Assembly (NCBI GenBank): GCA_002786025.1
Contig: NHNW01000070.1
Location: 62,001 to 126,000, forward strand
Direction of reading: 5' to 3'
Source of the DNA: Zasmidium citrigriseum
Taxonomy: Eukaryota > Ascomycota > Dothideomycetes > Mycosphaerellales > Mycosphaerellaceae
DNA length: 64,000 nucleotides
The notes beneath the pieces were generated by a model. It made no database searches and was not told the origin of the DNA. It was given only the letters and a program-made list of their open reading frames with translations. The first letter of the stretch is position 1, and each line of letters opens with the position of its first letter. The position numbers were made by a program, and so were the translations under genes. Of the stretch, positions 1 to 10,572 are shown in pieces.

Positions 1-272
1 TAGTGCGCAAGTCGAACACGATGGCTCGGCCGAAGCATTTGTCCAATGCTCCGTAGGCTCCCAAGTTGAATGACAGAGAGTCAGACATATTGGCAGTCAT
101 GAATTATGAGTCAATCTTGGGAGTTCTTGACGGGAAATGAAGATCTTAGTTCAAAAATTGTGGAACAATGATTTGGGCGGGCAACCTCATACTGCTCTTT
201 TCAATCACGGGACCTGTGTCTATCGATCTATGCATTCTGCATGGTCTTGATTCGCAGACCTTAGTTCGGCTC

Positions 273-1151
273 TCACATACCCTCCTCATGCTGACGCTTC
301 CAATGCATGATCTTCTCACTAGATCTTCCGGCAGCCCGCACGACATCCTTCAGCATCGTACCAGGACGACACTCATAGAACCACCCGCAACCCATAGCCT
401 TTCCATGTAGAGTCTTATGGTCGCTGACGATGATAACACGAATCATCGTAGCCCGATCCGTCAGCATGGCATTCAGCACACCCCACGAGACAGGTTCATC
501 TCTCGTGACAGGAGGAACCAGAGTCTTGATTGCTCGAGCCGGCATGGCTTCACAGCCTTCAGGAGCTGGATGCAGAGGGCCGTGATGGAGCTCAAGAACT
601 CGGTACGAGAAGTTCTGGGGATAGTGGGCGGGGTCGTAAAGACCTGGGATGTGAGGTCCCACGTAGTCGGTCCTGCTGCTCATACGAAGGGTGAAAACGA
701 GGTCATCCATTCCGGCGACGGTGAAGACAAACTCGCTGTCATCGGTGGGCAGAAGGATGCGGTTCGGCTCCCAAATGTTGATCTGGAATCGCTTCAAGCC
801 AGTGCGAGGAAGGGGAACGAGAGGGATCTCGGGAAGCTGCTCTCGGTAGACTTTCAGGCGAAGGGGCTTGGAAGCGTGGACTTGCTCGCGAGTCTCAGAG
901 TCGTGGAGTTTGTTCAGCAGGTCCATGGGGTCCATCTGGAGAAAGATGTTCTCACGGATCTCGGCGATGCCCCAGACTTGCTGGGCTGCGGTGATGCGCT
1001 GTCTTTCTGGTTGTGTGCTGAGAGGGGCGTCTAGCCGGCTGAGCGTCAGCTGCTCCTTTTCGGCCTCTTGCTTCTCCCTGCGTTGCTTCTTGGCGGCGAT
1101 GTCAACCAGCATCAGCTCGCGAAAAGCCTCGAGATCGGGGTTGGAAGCCAT
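273..1151 (-). CDS. F-box-like protein, array member 1
   Basis: Single-exon 292-codon frame starting at an ATG. The N-terminal 50 residues are charged (KKQRREKQEAEKEQ). Residues about 55-100 form a weak F-box-like helical segment (VWGIAEIRENIFLQMDPMDLL). The rest is beta-rich with no domain I recognise. Near the C-terminus (about 265) lies PGTMLKDVV, matching the PGTTLREL signature of the next minus-strand genes. It is the leftmost of five co-oriented paralogs. By family the likely role is an SCF ubiquitin-ligase receptor, but the F-box is among the weakest here and Skp1 binding is inference. Confidence 0.72.
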   Translation of the reverse strand: MASNPDLEAFRELMLVDIAAKKQRREKQEAEKEQLTLSRLDAPLSTQPERQRITAAQQVWGIAEIRENIFLQMDPMDLLNKLHDSETREQVHASKPLRLKVYREQLPEIPLVPLPRTGLKRFQINIWEPNRILLPTDDSEFVFTVAGMDDLVFTLRMSSRTDYVGPHIPGLYDPAHYPQNFSYRVLELHHGPLHPAPEGCEAMPARAIKTLVPPVTRDEPVSWGVLNAMLTDRATMIRVIIVSDHKTLHGKAMGCGWFYECRPGTMLKDVVRAAGRSSEKIMHWKRQHEEGM

Positions 1152-1588
1152 GATTTGGAGGGGTGATTGGATTGCGATCCTGTTTGTGGTCTTGGGGAGT
1201 TCTTGATTCGATTATGAGTAGCCTGCTACTCAGAATTGTCTGTTCTGGATGATTTGTAAAATGTCAGCGCACTGGTATCGGTATATACGGCTCTTGAACT
1301 TTGGACATTGAGTCCAGGATTCATGAAACAAAGCATTCGGGAATAATGATGATTGGGAAAGGCTTTCATTGAACAAAGGCTTCTTGGTGTACTCCTCGCT
1401 CGGCTTTATCCTGCCGCCAACAATGTTGCAATGCAGTGGAAGGTCAAGCCATCTCTCCCGCCCGGGATTTCGAAGAATCATCTAATGCCGCCGGGTCAGT
1501 GTCTCCTCGCACGCTGCGATGTCCGAGCAGCTGACATACCTCTCCGCCTATCTTGTCCGGTCGAGTCATGGAGAGAACTGCTTCTCCC
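1152..1588. other. intergenic gap, array members 1 and 2
   Basis: Promoter side of member 1 and 3' side of member 2. I see no coding frame, RNA gene or repeat in it. Confidence 0.6.
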
Positions 1589-2425
1589 TTAGAGCCAGTT
1601 CTCCAAGGTGCTGTCCGATATGAGGAAAGACTTCCAAACGTGCGGACTGATCTTGACGCAAGAGTAATGCCCACCTCGGACCATGTAGTCCGCTTGGAAA
1701 TCGGCAGCGACGCCAGCATGCTCAACTTGCGGGAGGAAGTCACCGTCCTCCCACGCGTCCACCCAACGAAGCAGGTTTCCGAGGGTCGTGCCCTCGGGGA
1801 GCTCGACTCTCGCCTTTCGCTTGTCGATCGTGTTTCCAGAGATGTCATGCTCCCGCTGCTGGTCCTGTATCATGTGGTAGGTAACATCAACTTGAACGGG
1901 AATGGTAACATCCGTGATGCCCATCTTCGTGTAGACTTCAGGTAGCATTGGAGCGCTGTGTTGCTCACCACTTGGGTATGGTTCACACTTGAGAGAGTAG
2001 TCGAAGCCGCTGTGAACCCACTTCAACATCGCAGGCGACTCGACTGACTGCAGATCCCTGGTTGCCTTGCAACTCAGGCTGTACGAGGTGCCCGGTGTCG
2101 AGGGCAGGCGGAAGGTGATCGAGCTCTCGAGATTTGGAAAGAGGAAGGTGTTGATGCTGTATTGGCTGGGCATGAGGTAGATGATCTTTAGACCTGGATT
2201 TTGACGAGTTAGGAAAGACGGTTTCGTCTCCCGCGTGACCATCATCTGCTTGAGGAAGAGCTTCATATTGAGCTTGCTGGAAGAGTCGATGGTAGCGTTG
2301 ACGAAGCGATTGATGCGGTGCATCTTGAGCAGTTCGTGGGTCGGGACTTCGAGGAGCGCCATCTCCACGAGCTCGGCGACCTCCCAGAAGCGCTGGGCTG
2401 CGGGCGCCTCGTCGTCGGCGGACAT
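1589..2425 (-). CDS. F-box-like protein, array member 2
   Basis: 278 residues from the ATG at 2425. An upstream in-frame ATG at 2449 lies inside a probable 52-nt leader intron (2479 to 2428: GTAAGC donor, ACTGACG branch, TTTTAG acceptor), so the shorter start is preferred. Residues about 12-60 are F-box-like: FWEVAELVEMALLEVPTHELL, then INRFVNATIDSSSKL and LFLKQ. The middle is beta-rich; the C-terminal part contains PEGTTLGNLLRWV, the same signature seen in members 1, 3, 4 and 5. Probable SCF substrate receptor by family; substrate unknown. Confidence 0.82.
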   Translation of the reverse strand: MSADDEAPAAQRFWEVAELVEMALLEVPTHELLKMHRINRFVNATIDSSSKLNMKLFLKQMMVTRETKPSFLTRQNPGLKIIYLMPSQYSINTFLFPNLESSITFRLPSTPGTSYSLSCKATRDLQSVESPAMLKWVHSGFDYSLKCEPYPSGEQHSAPMLPEVYTKMGITDVTIPVQVDVTYHMIQDQQREHDISGNTIDKRKARVELPEGTTLGNLLRWVDAWEDGDFLPQVEHAGVAADFQADYMVRGGHYSCVKISPHVWKSFLISDSTLENWL

Positions 2426-3116
2426 TTCTAAAATATCGTCAGTATGCAATGTTTACATCTCCGACATACTGCAGCTTACCGTGCGATGAAGAGGGGCGTT
2501 GGTGGCGTCGAGGTCCGATGTCGAAATGGGGAATGGAATATGGTGTCGAGAAATTTTAAAGCTCAGCCCGACCCCCATAGCCCCTGTCACGTGCGCGCTG
2601 TCAAGCCAATCTTGAAGCTATTAGTGAAGTCAATAGTAATAACACTACTAGAAACAGCAGTGTAGATAGCAGTGAATACAGCAGGAAAGATAGAATGAAT
2701 TGGTAATGACAACAGTAAGCTGACTGGGGTCAGTAGCGAAAACTGCAGCGAAAGCAGCGGTAAGGACATTAGTGGAGAGACCTGGGCTCTACGCAAGCTG
2801 TAGACTATTTGATACGATGCAACAGTACTGATGATGGAGTTGTTCTAATCGACAAGTGTCCTGAATTCCTCCCATTCAACTCCATTCACACCTCTAGTAG
2901 ACACTAGACGCCCTCCCGTGCCTGCGTGTACCGCCATCATCTCGCCTTTTCTGCAATACATTGCCTGCCCTCTCGAAGCTGCCGTGTACAGGTCGACGCG
3001 ATGCTGCGCTATCGCACTGTTAACGATAACAGTAAGACGACTCGTGATCTCTTGCACGGCATACCTTGCATTGTAGTCCGCCCAAGCTTCCTTGCTGCTT
3101 ATCGTCCGTCCATCCT
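2426..3116. other. intergenic gap with leader intron of member 2
   Basis: Contains the probable leader intron of member 2 (2428-2479). Positions 2630-2770 are rich in CAG/GTAG-type words. A 97-codon minus frame at 2845-3138 overlaps the end of member 3 and has no other support. Confidence 0.5.
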
Positions 3117-3755
3117 TCACTTCTCCACTGGCTGCCACATGTCAAGTGCCGTCATCTTGCCCGACTTTCCCTTCTCACGCTCCTGGAAGTAGTCCTTGAC
3201 AGCGAAAACAAGCTCCCGCACCGTAGTACCAGGGGGCGTACAGAATTCTTTGTCGTACACCCTGAGCGTCTGCGATACGCAGACAGGCACGGTGCAGATG
3301 TGCGTCGAGAGGAAGCTGTCGAGATAGACATCCGGAAGGACCTTGATCTCGGTCGGGGCGGTGTCCTGCATGCGGACGATAATGAGCTTGCCCCAGCGAC
3401 CGGTCTTGTACACGAAGCCTGGGTCCCTCTCGATACGGAAGCAGAAGCGGTAGTACGGGTTCGGGCTACGACCACGGACTCCCATGGGGATTTGAATATG
3501 GGGAAAGACGATATGGTTCAGCTGGTTGATGTGCTTGCCATCGCCATCCTCGGGCTTGAGAAGGGACTGCTGGGCGAAGATCTTGCGTTTCAGCTTGCTC
3601 GATCCGGCGATCACGCCCTCGAGGAACACATTGACCCGCCGGCATCGAATGACGTCTTCTTCATGGTCGAGATAGAGGAGGATCGCCTCTGTCAGCTCGG
3701 CGTTGTTGAAGACTTGGCCGACTGGGTCCGAGTCTGGCTGGGCGGGTTGTGCCAT
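3117..3755 (-). CDS. F-box-like protein, array member 3
   Basis: 212 residues from the ATG at 3755. An earlier in-frame ATG is excluded because a 52-nt leader intron fits at 3812-3761 (GTATGC donor, GCTAAC branch, CCATAG acceptor). Residues about 14-60 form the F-box-like segment (VFNNAELTEAILLYLDHEEDV, then RRVNVFLEGVIAGSSKL and RKIFAQQ). A central YLDSFLSTH motif and a C-terminal PGTTVRELVFAV motif follow. It is the closest sister of member 4: both carry KIFAQQS.LKPEDGDG. Shorter than members 1 and 2, but both ends align with member 4, so it looks intact. Probable SCF receptor by family. Confidence 0.85.
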   Translation of the reverse strand: MAQPAQPDSDPVGQVFNNAELTEAILLYLDHEEDVIRCRRVNVFLEGVIAGSSKLKRKIFAQQSLLKPEDGDGKHINQLNHIVFPHIQIPMGVRGRSPNPYYRFCFRIERDPGFVYKTGRWGKLIIVRMQDTAPTEIKVLPDVYLDSFLSTHICTVPVCVSQTLRVYDKEFCTPPGTTVRELVFAVKDYFQEREKGKSGKMTALDMWQPVEK

Positions 3756-4430
3756 CTTGTCTATGGAAATGTTAGCTCTTGGCGACTCTATCCCCAGGAC
3801 TATGTAGCATACCATGCGACTGGGAGGGCGGATGTTGGTGTTGAGGTTGTATGTTGCGACGAGGATCGAGGTGGCGAAGAACTTTGAGGTTTGGCCGAGC
3901 TGCTGTCACGCGCAGTGCCCCTTTTCGTAATCCCGAATTTCGATCCCGCCTTCACTGTAATCGTTTTCTCAGAACTACATTACGGCCTTTGTTGGAGACC
4001 CTATCGGCATTACTTTTAAACATTGACACTTGCTACTATCTTCAGCAGAGGCTTCTGTTCCGGTTTACTGCAATTCTATCTGCTAAAGTTGCATTTACTC
4101 CAGGTTTACTTTATTACTAGAGCCAGTCGTCGATGATGCAAGTGCCGCTGTGAGAGAAGCACATCCAGACTTATCCTATTGCTTCCGCTCCTGCTGACAT
4201 TACCACAGCCTAGTGCATGCCCCCATAAAGGCTTCCCCAGACGTCTGACGCTGCCCTACATCTGCACAAGTTCTTCCTCCTCTGGCGTGTTGCATGAAAC
4301 AATCCCCGCTCGCTTTAAGTCCAGTACATGTGACGGTCTTGAACTCATAATCAGTTAGCATGATTGATGTCAAGACGCCGTGAGGCCTGCTATGTGTGCT
4401 TACCTCGTCTCTCTTGACGCCCTTCGCTCA
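3756..4430. other. intergenic gap with leader intron of member 3
   Basis: Contains the probable leader intron of member 3 (3761-3812). The remainder to member 4 holds no convincing frame or RNA. Confidence 0.55.
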
Positions 4431-5093
4431 TCAAGACCACAGACTTGCCGGCTTCCACATGTTGAGAGCCGTCTTCGTCTTCTTCTTTCCTTTCTCACGC
4501 TGAGTCTCATAGTCATTGACAGCAGTCAAAAGCTCGCGCAAAGTGGTTCCGGGGGGAGCGTAGACCATCTTGTTCTTGTACGAGGAGGACACGTAGACGG
4601 GCATCTCACAGGGATGAGTGCTGAGGAAGCTGTCGAGGTGTGCCGCTGGGAGGAGTGGTACATTCCGATGGAGGATTCTCAAGTGGTCGTAGCGCCAAAT
4701 GATGATCCTGCCAACCTTGCGCTTGGGTGTCGGCAGAACGAAGCCGGTACGGTAGTGGATGGTTGGGTCGCTCGCGACACGGAAGTTGCAGTAGATGTTG
4801 AGAGGAGGTTTGTTGATGAAGGTGACAGAAGGCAACAGGATGGGGTTCGGCACATTGACTGCGCTTCCGTCCCCATCTTCGGGCTTGAGGATTGACTGTT
4901 GTGCGAAGATCTTGCGCTGGAGTTTGCCGGAGCCCGCCACAACTGCCTGGATGAACTTGTCGATACGTCGCGAGCGCATGACGTCCTCGATGTCGGTGTA
5001 GAGCAGGATGCATTCAGTGAGCTCGACGTTGTTGAAGACTTCGCCGACTGAGTCTGGTTGGGTGGGCGGCGGGATGGAGGGATCCGTCGCCAT
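4431..5093 (-). CDS. F-box-like protein, array member 4
   Basis: 220 residues, single coding exon from an ATG. F-box-like residues about 18-65: VFNNVELTECILLYTDIEDVM, RRIDKFIQAVVAGSGKL, RKIFAQQS. The core contains HLDSFLSTH; the C-terminal signature is PPGTTLRELLTAVNDYE, then a lysine-rich tail. A leader intron is possible at 5188-5109 (GTACTT donor, TACTGAC branch, TTCCAG acceptor). Clear tandem duplicate of member 3. Likely SCF receptor by family; target unknown. Confidence 0.85.
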   Translation of the reverse strand: MATDPSIPPPTQPDSVGEVFNNVELTECILLYTDIEDVMRSRRIDKFIQAVVAGSGKLQRKIFAQQSILKPEDGDGSAVNVPNPILLPSVTFINKPPLNIYCNFRVASDPTIHYRTGFVLPTPKRKVGRIIIWRYDHLRILHRNVPLLPAAHLDSFLSTHPCEMPVYVSSSYKNKMVYAPPGTTLRELLTAVNDYETQREKGKKKTKTALNMWKPASLWS

Positions 5094-5752
5094 TGTCGCG
5101 GATGGTTTCTGGAAGACTCGAGTCAGTATCGCAGGTGCAAGGTGGTCTCTTGCATCAATATCTCCGGCGTGGCGCGCCGAAAAAGTACTGTCAGAGGGCG
5201 GTGCTGGAACGAAGAGGATCAGGAGCTCGAGATGTGCGATTTGGCTTCGCCTTCGCTAGTCGCTGTGGGCTTTGTGGAATTTCCCGACATTCATGGCCCG
5301 TGCGCAGGGCACATGCTAGGAGTAGCAGCCGTCGGGCATATCCAGAAAAGCTCGAATGCAAGTTAGACAACAAATGCGAACATAGAGGGTTGTGTCACTT
5401 GTAGACGAGAAATTGTAGTAACCATCGCTTGAATTTTGATTTGTGATACTAACTCCACAACGAATCGGTCTAGAGAAATGGATGTCCCCTTCATCCTCCC
5501 ATCTCGTCATTATTGACACATACACCATTTCTGTCGTGGACCCCCTAGATCCTAGATAACGGAACGGATGCATTCGGCGACTGAAGTCCAGTGGCCGACG
5601 TCAGACCGCCGTGCATATCAATGTAGCTCCTTTACGGCTAGAAGCATCTTCGTTTCTCCTGGATTATCATTAGCTTCGCTTCTTATCCTTGTCTAGGGAT
5701 CAGGTGCCATGGTACCATAACTTACACGATGAGCACCTCATCAAAAGCTTTA
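5094..5752. other. intergenic gap, array members 4 and 5
   Basis: Leader of member 4, including its possible intron, and the 3' side of member 5. Short overlapping frames on the plus strand look like chance. Nothing else seen. Confidence 0.55.
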
Positions 5753-6430
5753 TCATCTCCTGAAAAAATCCTCCCATACACTCATCTCCTCCCTCACCAG
5801 ACGCTTCCACCCGCCAATGCCTCGTCCCCGTATTCCGTCAACTTCCCAGTCCTTAGCCGCATCGGTGAGGTCGCGCAGAGTAGTTCCTGTAGGGGCTTCG
5901 TAGATGTCGCGTCCACCATAGGCAGTAACAGAGGGGACGACCGGCATTGCACCGGCGTGGGAGCAGATGAAGCTGTCCAAGTAGGCGTCTGGGATGACCA
6001 TTGCATCCGGCAGCACCCAGGCAGAGACCCGAGAGATACTGAGCTTAGGTCCACGGATGGCCAGGTCTTCGATCCAATCTCTCGTAGGTGTGGAAGCAGT
6101 CGCGTATGCGAAGCCCGGGTCGCTCTTGATACGGAAGCGGAATTGATGTTGAAAGGACGCACTGTCCCAGACAGAAGGGAACAGCAGCTCGTTGGGTACA
6201 TTCTCGAACGATTGCCCGGCCTGTGGAGTGATCTGCTTGGCGAAGATCTTGCGCTGCAGCTTGTGCGATCCAGAGATGACGCTGTTGACGAACTTGTTGA
6301 TGCGGCGGCACTTCATGATGTCCTCGTGGCCGGTCTGGAGGAGTACGGCCTCGACGAGCTCGGTGGTCCCAAAGACTGTCCCAATGGGGTCTGCCTCGGA
6401 GGATGATGTGTTGGGTTGGTCTGTCGCCAT
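5753..6430 (-). CDS. F-box-like protein, array member 5
   Basis: 225 residues from an ATG. Residues about 16-65 are F-box-like: VFGTTELVEAVLLQTGHEDIM, RRINKFVNSVISGSHKL, RKIFAKQ. A YLDSFICSH core motif and C-terminal PTGTTLRDLTDAAKDWE follow, then a short basic/aromatic tail ending WEDFFRR. A leader intron fits at 6506-6454 (GTAGGG donor, TACTAAT branch, CAACAG acceptor, 53 nt). Sister to members 3 and 4 but more diverged. It is divergent from the coiled-coil gene, with about 370 bp between the two ATGs. Probable SCF receptor. Confidence 0.85.
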   Translation of the reverse strand: MATDQPNTSSSEADPIGTVFGTTELVEAVLLQTGHEDIMKCRRINKFVNSVISGSHKLQRKIFAKQITPQAGQSFENVPNELLFPSVWDSASFQHQFRFRIKSDPGFAYATASTPTRDWIEDLAIRGPKLSISRVSAWVLPDAMVIPDAYLDSFICSHAGAMPVVPSVTAYGGRDIYEAPTGTTLRDLTDAAKDWEVDGIRGRGIGGWKRLVREEMSVWEDFFRR

Positions 6431-6798
6431 CGCGGCAGTGTTTATGGGAAGTTCTGTTGTCGGCGAATTAGTATGGCAGATGAAAAATCTTCTCGGAAAT
6501 CCCTACGTTTGTCTTAATGAGCCGCGTGAAGATCTGGTGTAGGCGTTGTGTTGGGGAGAAGGAGGAGGACGCTGGAAGACGGGGAAGTGCGACTTCGCTT
6601 GGCATTCACTTGTTGCCGTGACTCCTCGGGAGATGCCGTGGCGAACTCTATTTCGCGGCTTCAACTATTTCGCTGCGTCGCCATCCCGACTTCTACATCC
6701 GCCAGCACTCCATTCCCAGACACTGCTGTTCTTCTTCCCTCACGTCAGCAACCAGACAGATCACCCGAAGCACACCTCAAACACTCACCACTGCAAAC
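6431..6798. promoter_or_regulatory. divergent intergenic promoter region
   Basis: Shared upstream region of member 5 (minus) and the coiled-coil gene (plus). Holds the probable leader intron of member 5 (6454-6506). The stretch before 6799 is C-rich and CA/CAC-rich, as often seen in filamentous fungal leaders. No specific operator is visible. Confidence 0.45.
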
Positions 6799-7918
6799 AT
6801 GTCCAACTACCCCCGCTACGGCAAGGTCCCACCGCAGCTCGTCATGCGATCCGAGATCTCCAGAGCCACCAAAGACGACGAGCTCGACCGTGTCAAGGGT
6901 GAGCTCACGGATGCAAAGCGCGAGAGTAAGTGGCTCTTCCGACTCGTCCAGATCAGCACGCTAACATGTTCCAGTTCGCCATATCTGCCACCACTTCAAC
7001 GCGACCATCGACGACTATCTCGCCATGGAGGGCAAGCACGAGAAGTTGCAGCGCGACCACGCCAACCTCCAGATCGAGAACCGCCTCTTGCGCAGCGAAG
7101 TCGAAGACCTGAGCACCACCGTCAATGCCATCGAGGATCGCATGCAAGACCAGTACCACGAGTCGCTGGAGTTAAAGATGCAGAATGCCGAGCTGAAGGA
7201 GCGCAACGCTTACCTCGAGAAGGAGTTGCAGCGCCTTCGCCAGGAGAAGAGCGAGGATGAGACAAAGAAGGCTGCTTTGTCGAGTACCGAGGAGCGCATG
7301 TCAAAGAAGACGCCGGCCACCTACAAGCCCGCTGGTCCATTCGTTAAGCCTGTCTACCATCGCTATGCGCAGTCGACTGCCTCGTCACGCGCGAAATCCC
7401 TGAGCCCGCCGACGGAGAGTCGTCCCTTCCATAAGAACCCTTCCACAACCAGCCGTCTCTCCACTGCCACGCACAGTGATATCTCCAATTCAGCCGTCGG
7501 CGGCGCCGGCTCCTCCACCACCGCCGGCAGCAACTCCAGTGCTCGTACCATCACCAACGACCACGTATACCGCAAGCTCCCCTCGCGCGCTTCATCCGCC
7601 GAATCGAAGACCTCAAGCTCGAGGTCCAATTTCAGCGCCTCTGCCGCGAGCATCGCACAGTCCACCAAAGCCAACGTGGGCCACAAGCGCACTCTGACTC
7701 CCCAGCTGCGTGAGACGATTCGCCGCACTGTCGAGCGTTCGCCGGCTCCTTGCAATGTCTGGTACAATCTGCCAGTCATCACGGACGAGACGAAGCCCAA
7801 GCGCTCGATGAAGGGGAAGAAGGCTACTGTGGAGGATGATGAGGAGGATGCTGAGGTGAAGAAGCCGGTGGTTACTAAGAAGAAGAGAGCTGCGATCAAG
7901 TCAACGGCGTTTCTCTGA
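6799..7918 (+). CDS. coiled-coil protein with basic C-terminus
   Basis: Two exons, 6799-6925 and 6975-7918, joined across a 49-nt intron (GTAAGT donor, CTAAC branch, TTCCAG acceptor); the spliced frame gives 356 residues. Residues about 15-150 have strong heptad character (for example LQRDHANLQIENRLLRSEV and LKMQNAELKERNAYLEKEL). A long Ser/Thr-rich disordered region follows. The basic C-terminus has LRETIRRTVERS, an acidic patch (EDDEEDAE) and a KKKR cluster that could be a nuclear signal. I do not recognise the family. The general layout resembles chromosome or cytoskeleton scaffold proteins such as shugoshins, but no diagnostic motif is seen. Not related to the F-box array. Confidence 0.85.
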
Positions 7919-8603
7919 GGGCGTCAATTCATGGCGGCGGAACGATCTCCATGGAATACGAATACATGCGGTAAAGCACTCATGATAGGAACTGTTTGGC
8001 TTTTGATGTTCTTTGGCGTCTGGGAGCGAAGCACGAAGCGCAAATCCTTGGAGCTTGGTCAAGGACTTCGGCAGTGAAGGTTGCTGCAGGTGGAAGCACG
8101 GATTGCTCTGCATTTCATGTTGTTTCTGGAGCTTGGAATTGTGCAGGAAGGGTTGCGGGCTGGTATTATGGCATTGCTGTTGCTTGATTAATGGTTCAGG
8201 GAAAGGCGATGTGTGGTCTTCAACGACCTTCAGCGAGCATTGGAGAGCCGCAATGGTCTGATACGCATCACGATTGGCGATTGGAATGAGATTGTTATTA
8301 CTTGCAATGCTGACTGTCCTAGCTATGCGCGTACTTTGTTGGTTCCTGTATCGCTCTTCATGCGCCAATGTCTTCGTGTGGATTCTCATGATCGGGAACC
8401 CGGCACTACTACCCTCGCCAGTACGCCAGGCATCAGGAGGGACACGAGCTGTGTCTCCAGGGCCATCCTGGTGTGAAGGAAGAATGAGGTCAACTGTGGT
8501 CTCAAGCGCAGGGTGCTACGACGGGACATGTTTCAATCACAAGCTTGAAGACCAAGCTTTTTCCCAGTCCCTCCTACCCATGCCCACAAACCAGCCCGAC
8601 CCA
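7919..8603. other. convergent intergenic gap
   Basis: 3' regions of the coiled-coil gene (plus) and the aldolase gene (minus). Frames on both strands are short and overlap each other; I see no gene. Confidence 0.55.
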
Positions 8604-9549
8604 TCAAGATCTCGCAATCGCCAGCTCCCTCCCATAGAAAGCCTGCAAAGCACGGATCTCGGTCCCCATGGCCACAAAGTCGAACTCTTTCAGCCGTTCC
8701 TTGGCGATCTCGCCATTCGCCACCAAGATTCCGGTCTTCTTGCCGTGCTTCTTCGCCGTAGCATTGATGTGGTCGATGGCGCCCAGGAAGACCTTTTCGG
8801 TGTACTTGGCTGGTGTATAGCCCAGCAGGGCGAGTGCGAGATCGTTGGGGCCGATGAAGATCATATCTGCAGTACATCAGTGCTCCTTTGTCAGGAATCA
8901 GCGAAGGCAACGGAACGAAGACCGACCAATCCCCTCAACCCCACAAATCCCCTCAACATTCCCCAGCCCCTCCCTCGTCTCAATCTGCACACACGTCAAA
9001 AGCACCCCATTCGCCCTCTCCACATACTCACTCGGATCCGCAAACCCCGTCTCCCAAGCCGTAAAAGCGCTCCCCTGGCCTCTCACTCCCCAAGGCGGAA
9101 ACTTCGCATACTGAACGACGGAGCGGGCGTCTTCGGGGGTGTTGATCTGTGGGACGAGGATCCCGTGGGCGCCGGTGTCGAGGGCTCGTTTTATGTGATG
9201 GTTTGTGGGGGAGGGGATGCGGATTAGGGGGGAAGTGTTGGAAGAGGTGATGGAGGTTATCATTGAGGGGGTGGAGGGGTCGGTTATGTCTCCTGATTGA
9301 GAGGGAGGTGGCGTCAGTCAGAGTGATTGGGAGATGGGATTTGGGAGCTGACCATGTTCTTGGTCGATTATGACGGCCTGAAGGGCTTGTCAGTACCATT
9401 TGCAGGCTGAAAAGTGAGGCCGGACGAACATCAACTCCTGTTCTTGCGATTACTTGTGCTGCCCGGGAGCCTTTCAATGCCATGAAGGTTCCAATTGCCG
9501 GCTTTCCTTGCTTCAGCATGTTGAGCAAGCGGAGCTTTGGATTCGCCAT
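8604..9549 (-). CDS. HpcH/HpaI-type aldolase (citrate lyase beta-like)
   Basis: Four exons on the minus strand: 9549-9430, 9377-9353, 9292-8927 and 8866-8604. The introns are 52, 60 and 60 nt and the spliced frame gives 257 residues, the usual family length. Diagnostic motifs run in order: IGTFMALKG, GVDAVIIDQEHG, GILVPQINTPEDA, CVQIETREGL and GIDMIFIGPNDLA. These form the metal and oxyanion site of class II 2-keto-3-deoxy acid aldolases, which cleave 4-hydroxy-2-oxo acids to pyruvate plus an aldehyde. The exact substrate is not determinable. Exon 2 is only 25 nt, and the first donor (GTTCGT) is slightly unusual. Probably a soluble catabolic enzyme; looks intact. Confidence 0.9.
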
Positions 9550-10572
9550 CTTTGGGAGTAGGTGGCTCGTGGTGCAAGTAAATAACAACACAAGTCGCAG
9601 GTCGTTGATATGTTTCATCTATCCAATATTTTCCGGCTTCGCTGTGAAGGTGGAGAAAGCATGAGACCTGCTCAAGCCGAGTCCACACGCGTGTCGGTGG
9701 GAAGTCCGATCGCAGGGTCTCAATCCTTACTTAATCGAAAAACAAACTTTATCATCTTTGACTTCATCTCATCTCACTGCCACAAGAAATGCAGTCGCAA
9801 CGCGAAAGCTCAACATCGGCGGGACTCTTGCAGCAGAAGGATCGCCATCGTCGACTTGGAATCGAATGCGATGTTCACACTCGGGCTTTGACGAGTATAC
9901 CGCCTGGATTTCTACTGTCCCCGAAGCCTTCCACAGAGCGCCGGTCTCCAACACGATACCGTACCGTCTTTCAGCAACGACAATACCTCGTAGAGTGACG
10001 AGTCAGGGCCAACGACTATATAACGCTAGAAAGAGCGAGAAAGTGGACCAGAAATTGCTGTTAAACGAATACAGGGCACGGACACTGTTCGTACAATCAG
10101 GATGTCGCGCGCCGCTATAGTGCAAGATATCCCAGTTTTGCCGACAACTCCCGGCAGCGAACGAGGTCGCCAAGGAGATTTTTGATGGAAACAGGCTAGG
10201 CTACATGCCAAGTCGACGACCACGACCATGGATGCACGGTGCCCTACAGCCCCTGCCAAAATTCGGGGAAGCGCGGCGTTCGTCGTCAAGACTAAGGTCG
10301 CTTGCGATATAGCGCTAGACGATGATTCTCGGAATTCTGATTGCCTAGAATCTGCGCATGGCCATTTAAAATAGCAATTTTCGGTCCACTCTTCTGTCCT
10401 AATACCGCGAGATTTGGGCAGGTCTCTTGTTTGTGACATCAACTTCCAGCTGCGCCTCCAGAGGGCTATCTTGGCTGAACCTTCCTTCCCACTCAATCTG
10501 CCGTTTCCTCCTCTGCAACCCACCAACTCTTTTCCAAGCGATCTGACATCCTTCGCCAAGTTCAAGACCACC
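9550..10572. promoter_or_regulatory. divergent intergenic region, aldolase and NLR
   Basis: About 1 kb between the starts of the aldolase (minus) and the HET-NLR gene (plus). An in-frame extension of the NLR frame back to 10414 lacks the HET consensus and is treated as leader. No RNA gene, repeat or recognisable operator seen. Confidence 0.5.

Noticed and set aside
2845..3138. 97-codon minus frame after member 3
   Set aside because: It overlaps the end of member 3, has no family motif and no partner exon; sister member 4 ends normally without it.
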